Below, one piece after another: positions 10,208 through 18,687 of a DNA stretch of 64,000 nt (position 1 is the first letter of the stretch; every line of letters begins with the position of its first letter). Where the stretch lies: NCBI GenBank assembly GCA_965240325.2, contig OZ251230.1, positions 2,046,001 through 2,110,000 of the forward strand, given 5' to 3'. Both the position numbers and the translations under genes were made by a program. The notes below the pieces were generated by a model that ran no database searches, was not told the DNA's origin, and worked only from the letters and a program-made list of their open reading frames with translations. The DNA comes from Rebecca billardiae RCC1528. Lineage: Eukaryota > Haptophyta.

Positions 10208-10716
10208 CCAGCAGCTGGTGGCTGGGGCACGACTCGCGCTCAGACAAGAGACTCGCGCAGCCCGTGTGCGCGTGCGTGCAGAGCTGCGACTGCCTGCGCG
10301 CGGCATGCAGGATACGCGACTGCAACCAACCGACATGCCATCATCATGCGGCCTGCGTAGCTCATCTTGACTTCCAGTAGCAGTCGGCGCTTCCCGTCGC
10401 CGTCGCGCTTGCTGCCCGCCGGCGGCCGGCCGCCAGCGCCATCGGGACAGCTGCTACTTCAGCGGCCACGTGAGCCGCATCGCGTCCCATGCCGCTGCAC
10501 GCGCCGCCTCAAGCTGCGACCGCGCTCGCCAAGCCTGCCACTCGGGTTCCAGCAGCAGCAGGAAGCGTCGCCTGCCCCTCCTGCTTGCTGGCTCGTCGAG
10601 GCGCGCGCGGCGCACCGCTCGCCGGTCGGTGCGTTGTGTTCCAGCTGGCAGTACGCCTTGGACTTCCTCCTCCACGGGCCAATCAGCCTGCGTTGACGAG
10701 TGCGACTGGCGCACGG

Positions 10717-11268
10717 TCAGCCACCTGCACACGGTTGGCCACAGGGCAGTCTGCTATTGGAGTGATGACAATCGCAAAAAGGCACGCGCCAGCAGTGTTG
10801 CACGAGCGAGAGCGACGCGCGTTGGTTGATCGCCACGGTGTGAATGACAGTCGATGGCAGGGAGTGAGGGGGACGCGCGTCGCGTTGGTCAAGCTCCTTG
10901 AGGCCGTTGAAGAGCACACGCCCGTCGTGCACGTTCGACTCCCGCGAATCGGGGCGCAGCAACACACGCTCACCCTGCTTCACGCATGCACCTGCATGCG
11001 CTGCCGTCGCAATGTCATCGACTGCGCGCTTGACGGTCCCGGAGTCGAAGTGAGCACGGAGCAACGCCGATTCGGTAGAAGTCGCGACGGATTCTCGCCC
11101 GTCTCCGCGTAGACGGCGAGTAGCCCGAGGTGCACGCGCGTGTTGCACTGCGCGCGCATGCGGCAGCGTTTGTGCAGATTCCGGTCCACGGTTCAGGTCG
11201 TCGTTCGGCTTGATGATGTCGAGGAACACGGCGCTACCCCGGCAGAGATCGTCGTCGTTGAACGTCAC
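10717..11268 (-). CDS. Unrecognised open frame inside the putative element
   Basis: A 183-codon minus-strand frame starting at GTG (no ATG at its start) and lying between direct and inverted motif clusters. Its composition is less repetitive than its surroundings. I recognise no domain and cannot call a transposase or helicase. It may be a decayed fragment or chance. Confidence 0.15.
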   Translation of the reverse strand: MTFNDDDLCRGSAVFLDIIKPNDDLNRGPESAQTLPHARAVQHARAPRATRRLRGDGRESVATSTESALLRAHFDSGTVKRAVDDIATAAHAGACVKQGERVLLRPDSRESNVHDGRVLFNGLKELDQRDARPPHSLPSTVIHTVAINQRASLSLVQHCWRVPFCDCHHSNSRLPCGQPCAGG

Positions 11269-11395
11269 TCTTCTGGCCTGGGATCAGCTAGGCCTGCTCA
11301 AGGGCACGCCGCGCACGCCGGCGGCGCGTGGGCGCCAGCGCCATCATCAGCGCATGGGCGATCGCGGCAACAAACCTGAATCAAAGATGCGCAAA

Positions 11396-11632
11396 CGGCA
11401 ACACAACTGACCCACACTACGCGACGGCAATACAGCTGGACAAAGTATTGGGCCATCATCCACGGCAATACACCCAAAGGAATATACACCTGACACAAGT
11501 ATTCGACGTTGGCAACAAGATTGACACGTGATTCCCAAACATGGAAAACGGCAATACAACTGACCACGGTAGTCAAAACGTGCGTTTGGCAATACACCTG
11601 ACCACACTTTCCAAAACGGCAATACAGCTGAC
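11396..11632 (-). repeat. Cluster of inverted GTCA-N5-ATTGCC motifs
   Basis: Reverse-complement copies (CGGCAATACAACTGAC and variants) start at 11396, 11425, 11549, 11587 and 11617, with decayed ones between. They are opposite in orientation to those at 2893-2937 and 10001-10207. Confidence 0.85.
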
Positions 11633-11968
11633 ATTATCTCATATTATAATATGATCGGAAGTGCGCAGTAATAACTGCTGCGCGCAGAGCAGTGCGGGCC
11701 GACTCGACGGTCGACCGGCGACGCAGTGCCGCACGGTGAGTGGCCGTGCCCGACGACAAGTGATGATGATGTGATATATAATATGAGCGCGCCGCATTCT
11801 GAGGTGCAGACTGCAGAGCAGTCGTGGGGCACCGTGGCCAGACCCCGCACGCGGACCGCCGAGCACTTAATTGACGACTGCTTGGTAATTACGTTCATAA
11901 TAATTGCGGTCATATCACGCGCACTAGTAGTTGCGGGTTATCGCACGACTATACTCGGACTTTCGGAG

Positions 11969-12028
11969 GCATATGTTGGGCAGCCGCGGCGGCGCGGCCC
12001 GCCCGGCGGCGGCTGCCCAACGATATGC
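11969..12028. other. Long imperfect inverted repeat (hairpin)
   Basis: The left arm GCATATGTTGGGCAGCCGC pairs with the right arm at 12009-12028 with a single one-base bulge, leaving a GC-only loop of about 21 bases. It could be a foldback remnant or a structured RNA; nothing shows it is expressed. Confidence 0.6.
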
Positions 12029-13532
12029 TGACGATACCCAAGTGCTCGGGTCGTGCCCACTGCCCAGACCTGCCCTGACGACCCGCCGGCCCCGGCCCGC
12101 GGCGCCGGCGGCGCCGTAGTTGCAGTCGCACGGTGCTGCCAACGAAGGCCCATCAATAATATATATATATATTATATTACAACTAAGCTAGCCGCTGATG
12201 CGGCTGCCCCATCGTCGGTGATCGTCATCGCGTCAATCGACAATCGTCATCGATTAATAATGCAGCGACTTATTGTATGGCGCGCGCCATATCCCATCGT
12301 CAGATAATAGTTGTCTGCTGAGGGCTGACGAACTATGACTATACTCATTCTATTTCTACCACACGGCGGATTTAACGACTACACAGGTTCGCCGAGCCGA
12401 CCCCCGCCGCCCGGGGGCGGGCTGCTGGGCGCACGAGCGCGAGCTAGCCGCCGGCGTGAAGCCGAAGTGGAGCCAACTCGTCATTCAACTCGCAGGCGGC
12501 CCGGCTCCTGCGGCCGACCGCCCTGCGCGCGCATCCGCCTGCCTGCTTTGGCGCGGAGGCAAACCCGGTCCCGTACGGCCCAGCCTGCCGCCGCCACGCG
12601 GCGGCCAGTCGGGGTGTCGTGTCGCGATTTGCGGGTGCGCGCCTCGCGGAGCAGGTGGCACTGACCCGCCCGGTCGCTTCCGTACAACGAAATTCCCTCG
12701 CAAGCGCCCGCGAACGCTGTTCCTCACCGCGGGCTCGTCAGGGCCCATGTGCGCACCCGGGTGCCACTGTCGAGCCAGTCTGGTGCGAGCACCGAACGAT
12801 GGTGCGGGCCGGGAGGCGTGGTGCGCGACACCACCAAGGCCGCGGGCCAGCTAGGCACCGCTTGCGCGCCCACCAGTAGCCTGTGGGCCAACCACGCGTT
12901 CAACCGTGCACCCGATGGCAGTCACGGTGCTCTGCGCCTGCGGCTGGAGCGCGCTGTGCGCTCAGGGGCGAGTGGCCGCCAAGTTGCCGGGTAGACGCGG
13001 TGCGCACGCTCTGGCAGCTGCGGATCAGCATCCTGCGAAGCTCTGCTGGCCCCACCTGAATGCTCGCAGCACCCACCACACGGCCAGCCGGCCGTAAAGG
13101 CGCACACGCCGTGCGCCAAGATGCCGTGTGTGGCCAGTCGTTTCGCCTGACGAACGGGGAACTTATTACAGTTTATTTGTTTTAACGTGCGTAAGGCTTA
13201 CGCCGCCAACCGCGGCCGCGCCGTCGGACGGGCCCGAGGTGCAACAGGCCAGGCCGGTGCTCGGGGAGTCCAACAACCGCTTGGTGCTGCTCCCCGGCGC
13301 CGCGGCGGCTGGCAACCGCGCGGTGGCCGAGCCGTCCACGCCGGCGGTGGAGGGTGGGCCTCCCTCCGCCGGCGGGGGCGACGCCAAGCCGCCCAAGCAG
13401 GCCCGCACCGACCCCCCCGGCGCCGCCCCCCGTGCTCTGGCTGCTGCCGCGCCGTTGTCGCTGGCCTAGAGCCGCGCGCGGCGCTGGCGCGCCAGGTGCG
13501 CCCAGCCGGGCAGGGCAGGCATCCTGATCCTC

Positions 13533-13652
13533 AGCGGCCAGGGCGACGACATCCTCAACGGCAAGGGCGACGACTTCCTCTGCGGCCAGGGCGACGACTT
13601 CCTCAACGGCAAGGACGACGACTTCCTCAACGGCAAGGGCGACTACTCCCTC
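13533..13652 (+). repeat. Five 24-bp units encoding an NGKGDDFL-like octad
   Basis: Units start at 13533, 13557, 13581, 13605 and 13629. In one frame they read (N/S/C)G(K/Q)GDD(F/I)L. The frame is closed upstream by TAG near 13467 and has no ATG. The octad resembles acidic Gly-Asp calcium-binding repeats but has period eight, not the RTX period nine. It may be an orphan exon or a decayed gene. Confidence 0.6.
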
Positions 13653-14087
13653 AACTCGGCAAGGCCACTAGGCCGCGCACACCGGCCCGGGCGACCACAC
13701 CCACTACCTGCACTACGGCATCAACTTGAACAGCCTCGGTCGACGACGCGGGCAACTACATGATGACCAAGGCCGACGACGACTGCAAAACAGCGGCATC
13801 CCCGGGCGCCTACTACCTCAGTGACCATGTGCTCAGCATCGGATACGACGACTCCCTCACCCGCGGCCAACGCGCTCCGACATCCTCCATTGAACTCCAT
13901 TCAGTACTTCGACAGACGAATCAGGAGAGCTGCGCCCTCGTGCCTGTGTCTTTAAATCATAGAATTAGTCAGTGACGAAACGAAACTGCATGGCGCAAGA
14001 TATTGATTGACGCCATCCAACACTATCGCCTTCAGTCGCTGGACGCGGCGGGGCAGGCGCCCGTCGGCATCGGCGCGCTGCTGCAGG

Positions 14088-15263
14088 ATGGTGGGGCGGA
14101 TCGCTCGCCCCCCGTGTATCGTGACGGTGCTTCTGGCGGCGCGGCTCGGCGCGGCGCTAAGCGCGATCCCGCCCGCGCTCCCGCCGCCGCCCACGACGTC
14201 GCCCTTCCTCTGGCCACGCGAGCAGGTCGACGCGTACACCGCTGCGCGGCTGCGCAGGATCGCGGATTATTACACCAACGTGACGCGCCTGCCGTGCACC
14301 TCCTCCGTGCCCGCCATCGTCGGCGCGGGCTGCAGCGGCCAGCGCGCGAGCAACTGCTCGACGGCGGCGATCGCGCTCGACGAGCGCCTGGAGGCGCGCG
14401 TGTGGCGCGAGTGCTGGGGCTCGATGTCGATGCTCGCGCTGCCGCAGGGCATGCCCAAGCGCCGGACGGTGCTGCTCAAGAGGGCGCTGGACTTCATGCA
14501 CTGGTTCGAGTGGAAGGGCGAAGCGCGTCGCCCGCTGCTGCGCGACCTCGCCGTGCGCCCGGCGCGGCGCTTTGGCGAGTGCGCCGTCACGTCCGGGCTC
14601 TATCCGGCCAACGAGTCGGACATCCCGGCGCTGGACGCGATGCTGACGGGCACGCGCGGGCCGCTCATCCGGCCCAACCACATGTGCGCCGAGTCGATCC
14701 GACCGCGCACCTCGCCGGGCAAGCGGCCACCGTACCACCGCCGCCCCGTGGACATATCGGTGATCAACGGCGGCGTGAACTCGGCCTACGTCTGCGGCGC
14801 GTGCAACGTGGAGGTGCCGGTACCGCGCACCGGGCTGGCGCTGGTCGTGCGGCCGCTCGACGTGTCGACGTTCGTCAACGCGCGCAAGTGCCTCAACGCG
14901 AGCCAGCCCAACGTCTCGTTCAGCGTCGCGTCGGTCGCGACGGTGCGGCTGGCGTACGTCCTCTCTGCGGCCTTCTCCGAGCGCAGCATCTGGCCGTACA
15001 CGCACCCCAACATGATCCGCTCGCCGGTGCCGTCAACCGGCTTCCTGGCCGTGGTGTTCGCGCTGCTGCACTGCGAGCGCGTCGTGCTGTACGGCTTCGG
15101 CGGGCCGCTCGCCGTGGGCGGCCACCTGATGGGCGACCGGCACGACGTGCTCTCCGAGCGCCGTGCGGTCGCCGCGCTGAGCGTGCCCAAGCACGAGCGC
15201 AGCCGGCTCGCGCGCGAGGTGCTGATGGCCACCGGCGCGCAGTCCGTGCGGCTCGTCTACTGA
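14088..15263 (+). CDS. Sialyltransferase-like (GT29) type II membrane glycosyltransferase
   Basis: The ATG at 14088 gives 391 residues. The preceding in-frame sequence has no earlier ATG. A hydrophobic stretch (CIVTVLLAARLGAAL) near residues 7-21 serves as signal anchor or signal peptide, followed by a proline-rich stem. GT29 sialyltransferase features are visible: a motif-L-like region around C165 (GECAVTSGL), motif S near 316-337 (STGFLAVVFALLHC, then VVLYGF), and motif VS HxxxxE as HDVLSE at 352-357. The Cys in motif L and the Cys in motif S are placed as in the family's conserved disulfide. Motif L is degenerate, so the donor may not be CMP-sialic acid. A Golgi role in protein or lipid glycosylation is inferred. 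Confidence 0.7.
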   Translation: MVGRIARPPCIVTVLLAARLGAALSAIPPALPPPPTTSPFLWPREQVDAYTAARLRRIADYYTNVTRLPCTSSVPAIVGAGCSGQRASNCSTAAIALDERLEARVWRECWGSMSMLALPQGMPKRRTVLLKRALDFMHWFEWKGEARRPLLRDLAVRPARRFGECAVTSGLYPANESDIPALDAMLTGTRGPLIRPNHMCAESIRPRTSPGKRPPYHRRPVDISVINGGVNSAYVCGACNVEVPVPRTGLALVVRPLDVSTFVNARKCLNASQPNVSFSVASVATVRLAYVLSAAFSERSIWPYTHPNMIRSPVPSTGFLAVVFALLHCERVVLYGFGGPLAVGGHLMGDRHDVLSERRAVAALSVPKHERSRLAREVLMATGAQSVRLVY

Positions 15264-15313
15264 GTACGGACGTACCGACGCGCGTGCCGACGCGCGGCGC
15301 GGAGCGCGCCTCG

Positions 15314-15346
15314 TATATATAGAGAGAGAGAGAGACGAGAGAGAGC
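15314..15346. repeat. (GA)n microsatellite
   Basis: Interrupted GA run just downstream of the sialyltransferase-like stop codon. Confidence 0.85.
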
Positions 15347-15389
15347 GCGCATATTCATTCATCAATGATTCCGATGGCCGTCATGCGGC

Positions 15390-15457
15390 GCACGTGGCGC
15401 CCGGGGCGGCACGCGCCGACCCGGGCGGGGGCGCTGCGCACGACGAATAATTATTCG

Positions 15458-15494
<37 letters not shown>

Positions 15495-15765
15495 CATATA
15501 TATATATATATATAACTTCGATCGAGACGACGGCTGACGGCGCGTGTCATCACTCATAGCCATATAGTCATTATTATTATAGCAGCGTGGCACCGCGACC
15601 ACCGCGGTGGCGCGCGCGCGTCGACGCCAGACGCCGACTGCAACGGTGCGTCGGGCTTCCGCTCGGCGATGGAGTGATCCGCCGCAGTGATGGCGGGCGA
15701 CTACGAGGGTGGGGGGGGACGATGACGGCGAGGAGCGCTGATCCTGGTGTTTGTCCCTATTGACC
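15390..15765 (+). repeat. Dispersed repeat A, copy 1
   Basis: Matches 56778-57040 in the same orientation. Shared blocks include GGGGGCGCTGCGCACGACGA, GAGACGACGGCTGACG, and the end block GAGGAGCGCTG followed by ATCCTGGTGTTTGTCCCT. This copy is longer because of an AT microsatellite and a short insertion near 15550-15590. Confidence 0.8.
15460..15514. repeat. (AT)n microsatellite
   Basis: Two AT runs separated by AATTC, inserted within dispersed repeat A copy 1. Confidence 0.9.
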
Positions 15766-15940
15766 TGTGTGAGAATCAAGGGTCGACGGGCGTCGGCCAA
15801 CCCGCGGTCGCCGTCGCGCCTCGCGGGCCGTCGGCCACAGGATAGTTACCCACTTTCGAGTTAATCGGCTTTGACAGACGCCCGGACGGCGTCGGTTTTC
15901 GCCCGTTCATCGGCCAGTGGCCGACTACTGCGACGAATAA

Positions 15941-15999
15941 TAATATATATATAAATTCATGAATACTATATATATATGAATATATATATTCATATTTTA
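15941..15999. repeat. AT-rich microsatellite
   Basis: Broken runs of alternating AT with AATTCATGAAT interruptions. Confidence 0.85.
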
Positions 16000-16975
16000 T
16001 GGCCCGCGGTGCAGGGCGGAACGCGCAGCGTGGACGGTGGCGGGTGGAGCCCGCGGCGCGGACACTACTGTCACTACTATTAACACTACTGTCATCACTA
16101 TTATTATAATATAATCACGGTATTTAGCGCGAATTCAAAATTATTAAGAATATATGATCTGCTGCTTTGATATCAGCAAAGAAATAATGGCGCACGGCCC
16201 CCCCCCCCGAAAGGTCTGAGCGTGAGCGAAAGCCGGGGGGGGGGGGGCGGCGCACGTGCTCCGCAAAATCAAAAAGAGGATGCGCGCAGGATTTTGGGGA
16301 TTTTTCGGTAGGTGGCCACCGCGTATGAGTGGATATCGCTGCCGCAATGATTGCGTTTGTAGTAGATGCTAATTTTAACGATAGTAACACTTAGGGGAAT
16401 GCAGGGTGGAATAGCACATAACACCAGCCGTGTGTTAGAACATTCCGTCATAGTAAGATGCCTGAATTGTAAGAGCCTGAAACAGCTCGCCAACCATAGA
16501 AACGATAGGTTGGGTCGTCAGCTTTGATTCACGCGCTTCTGAAAAACAGCGTTTTAGATTAGACGCATCCCTCTTCTCTTAAGAGAACTGCGCTAGAATA
16601 GTGTGGTGAGTGTGTCCTGGACAGCCTGAGCGGAAAGGTCAATAATCACGGTTGTGATTCAAGATTCCTCACCCCGTATTGCCAACTGATTCAAAGCCAA
16701 TGCGGGTATGAATCGACGCGTTTGTGCTCTATCTGCGATCAATAAGAGCTCTCTGATTCAAATGGGTGTACGCTGTCCTGGACAGACTCTGATCAATATT
16801 GATGATCGGCACGAAAAGTTGCGCGTGACGGCTCGGTGACGACGATCCAACGGCAAAGTGCCGCGGGTGCGGCGGCGTCGGTGCGGCGGAGGCGGAGGCG
16901 GAGGCGTCGGGGGAGGCGGCTGAAGGGAGCGAGGGCGATGGTGGCGGCGCAGTCGAGGGAGGTGCGCCGAATGGC

Positions 16976-18127
16976 ATGTCCGTCCTCACCCTCGCCGGCG
17001 GCGGCCGCCCGCGTGCCGCCGCCGCCGCGGCTCCGCGGCTTGCTGGCGACCGGACTGCACGGGTGATGCGACCGGACGCGCCGATGCTGCGCGCGTACGG
17101 GGTGGCGCAGCTGCTGCTCGAGGTGATCGCGCACTGCGCGCTCGACCCCGCCGAGCCCGCCGCATGCGCCACCCTCTCCGCAGGCTGCGTCGCAAATCTG
17201 ACCTATCCGGTCGACAGGCGTCTGCACTCGGACCGCGCGGCGGTGCGGCGCGAGGCCGAGCGCGGGAGCCTGGGCGGCGGCGGGCGCGCGGCGGGGCATG
17301 TGCTGCCCGAGAGGCTGGCGCACTCGCCCAGCGCCGCCGCGCACACCGCCGCCGACCTCGCGCGCACGACCTCCGTCAACTCCTCCGTCAGCGGCGGAGA
17401 GCGCGTCGCGTCACGCCGCCCACGCGGCTGGTCGCTGCCGCCCAGCCGGTTCGTCATCCGAGCGCAGTCGCCCGGCGGCGGCGGGGCGGATCGGAGGCGG
17501 CGGCGTCGGAGGGCGGCGTCGGAGGGCGGCGTCGGAGGGCGGCGTCGGAGGGCGGAGCGGAGGGCGGCGGCGCGCCGCCGCCGCCGCCCGACGGGCTGCC
17601 GCGATCGCCGCTCGCCGCCGCGATCGCCGCCGCCGACGGCAGCGGCGGCGCGCGGGCGCCCGCAGCGCGCGCCGGGCCGGTCGCCGCCTGGGTGGTGGGA
17701 CCGCCGCTGGGGGGCGGGGCGGGCGGAGGAGATGGCGGTGGCGAAGGAGGACGCGGTGGTGGACGTGGACGTCACGCAGTCCGGGCTGCACTGGCTCATC
17801 CACCTCCTCTCCGCACTCGACCCGCCGCCGTCACCGACGGCGCAGCAGCTGGCGGCGGCGCGACGGACGGTGGCGGGCGCGGGCGCGGCCGAAGCGGGCG
17901 CGCGCCGCGCGCGCCGCTGCGGCGGCGTGGAGCGGCGGGAGCTGAGCGGCGCGCTGCTGCACACGCAGTCACGCTGCGCTTACGTGCTGCAGGACGCTGT
18001 GCGAGCGCGCCACCGCCGACGCCGTCGCGCCGCCGCTGCCCCCGCCGCACCGGCACCGTCCGACCGTCCGACCGTGTCGTCACAAGCCGCGGCTGCTGCT
18101 CACATTCACAAGCTGCGTGATCGGTGA
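16976..18127 (+). CDS. Unrecognised protein, possibly multi-exon
   Basis: An open frame of 383 codons begins at ATG 16976; the ATG at 17066 is an alternative start. Codons from 17066 to about 17210 have very high G/C third positions and encode a normal amphipathic stretch (LRAYGVAQLLLEVIAHCALD), and a second ordered part lies near 17735-17990 (QSGLHWLIHLLSALD). The Arg/Gly-rich middle, which includes a GTCGGAGGGCGGC 13-bp repeat at about 17513-17560, is probably intron or linker. A likely donor lies near 18000, so the true 3' end is uncertain. No domain is recognised. Confidence 0.35.
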   Translation: MSVLTLAGGGRPRAAAAAAPRLAGDRTARVMRPDAPMLRAYGVAQLLLEVIAHCALDPAEPAACATLSAGCVANLTYPVDRRLHSDRAAVRREAERGSLGGGGRAAGHVLPERLAHSPSAAAHTAADLARTTSVNSSVSGGERVASRRPRGWSLPPSRFVIRAQSPGGGGADRRRRRRRAASEGGVGGRRRRAERRAAARRRRRPTGCRDRRSPPRSPPPTAAAARGRPQRAPGRSPPGWWDRRWGAGRAEEMAVAKEDAVVDVDVTQSGLHWLIHLLSALDPPPSPTAQQLAAARRTVAGAGAAEAGARRARRCGGVERRELSGALLHTQSRCAYVLQDAVRARHRRRRRAAAAPAAPAPSDRPTVSSQAAAAAHIHKLRDR

Positions 18128-18423
18128 CTCTGAGCACTAGCCACTAGGGCCGTGCGCCCCCAACTTCGTTGTTCACTACCCGAAGATCGGCGTAGCCGAT
18201 CATAATAAATAAATATATAAATAAATAAACCGGGGCGGCCGGGCAACGGCGTACTGATATATATACGGGGACGATATTATAGTTAGGGCTCGGGTGCATG
18301 ATCGATGACCGTCGACTACCGAGTTTCGATTTTTGTTTGATTCACCTCCTTTACTCAGCATATATTTAACGACGACGTCATCGTGCGTGGTATATGCTAC
18401 TGCAATGCCGCGGCAATAAACGA

Positions 18424-18596
18424 CGGGCAAGCGTCAGGCGCTCATGCAGAGTGCGCAGCAGACGACACATCATCATTGATGAATGCGTCCGCGCCTTCCG
18501 ACCAGGTCAGGCACTGTGCGACCCGGCCCCTGCTAGCACGGCCCTGCCCCCTAGCTACGGAAGCGGGGCCGGGATGCCCGCCGGATGGAGCACCGG
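18424..18596 (+). repeat. Dispersed repeat B, copy 1
   Basis: Resembles 46768-46892: both share GCAAGCGTCAGGC-like, GAATGCGTCCGCGCCTTC, CCAGGTCAG and GCGGGGCCGGGATG blocks in the same order. Each copy lies just beyond the 3' end of a minus-strand gene. Confidence 0.7.
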
Positions 18597-18651
18597 CACA
18601 GGTAGGACGACGCGGGTCTGCTCCTGATTCGTCGTACTGAGTCTGCACGAC

Positions 18652-18678
18652 GGCGCCTTTTTGGCGCCTTTTTGGCGC
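18652..18678. other. Tandem palindromic GGCGCC-TTTTT repeat at the 3' end of the giant gene
   Basis: GGCGCC spaced by T5 occurs two and a half times, 10-36 bases beyond the stop codon of the giant gene. On the coding strand it reads GGCGCCAAAAAGGCGCC and could fold in the 3' UTR. A role in 3'-end formation is speculative. Confidence 0.5.
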
Positions 18679-18687
18679 GTGGGCCCG

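Larger units (their letters stand above)
2893..11632. mobile_element. Candidate large non-autonomous element or repeat block bounded by inverted subterminal motifs
   Basis: The outermost recognisable motifs are GTCAGTTGTATTGCCG at 2893-2908 (and 2923-2937) on the left, and its inverted form at 11617-11632 on the right. Further inverted copies lie at 11549-11564, 11587-11602, 11425 and 11396. Both margins carry ATATTATAA just outside the motif. Clustered subterminal motifs with opposite orientation at the two ends are how many DNA transposons present binding sites to transposase. No transposase is recognised inside, so a non-autonomous element is an inference. The 1.6-kb subsegment 10001-11632 also has direct motifs on its left and inverted ones on its right, and could be an element in its own right. 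Confidence 0.35.
11633..14087. other. Intergenic stretch without a supported gene
   Basis: About 2.4 kb of mixed sequence with short open frames only. Notable contents are an imperfect hairpin at 11969-12028, a small AT run near 12160, and a 24-bp tandem repeat at 13533-13652. A 113-codon frame at 13128-13469 has no recognisable similarity. Confidence 0.5.
15264..16975. other. Intergenic region with microsatellites and a dispersed repeat
   Basis: Contains a GA run, two AT microsatellites, dispersed repeat A (copy 1), a C-run/G-run pair at about 16201-16246, and two TGTCCTGGACA palindromes at 16613 and 16774. The stretch 16300-16830 is noticeably less GC-rich than the rest but shows no recognisable gene. 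Confidence 0.5.
18128..18687. other. Convergent intergenic region with dispersed repeat B
   Basis: Lies between the ends of a plus-strand gene and the minus-strand giant gene. It holds repeat B copy 1 and a palindromic 11-bp repeat at 18652-18678. Confidence 0.5.

Noticed and set aside
10890-10950. A possible tRNA T-arm (GTTCGACTCC)
   Set aside because: No matching acceptor stem, anticodon arm or D-arm could be placed around it on either strand.
16201-16246. C-run and G-run pair as a designed terminator hairpin
   Set aside because: Homopolymer runs of this kind are common slippage products in GC-rich DNA, and no gene ends here.
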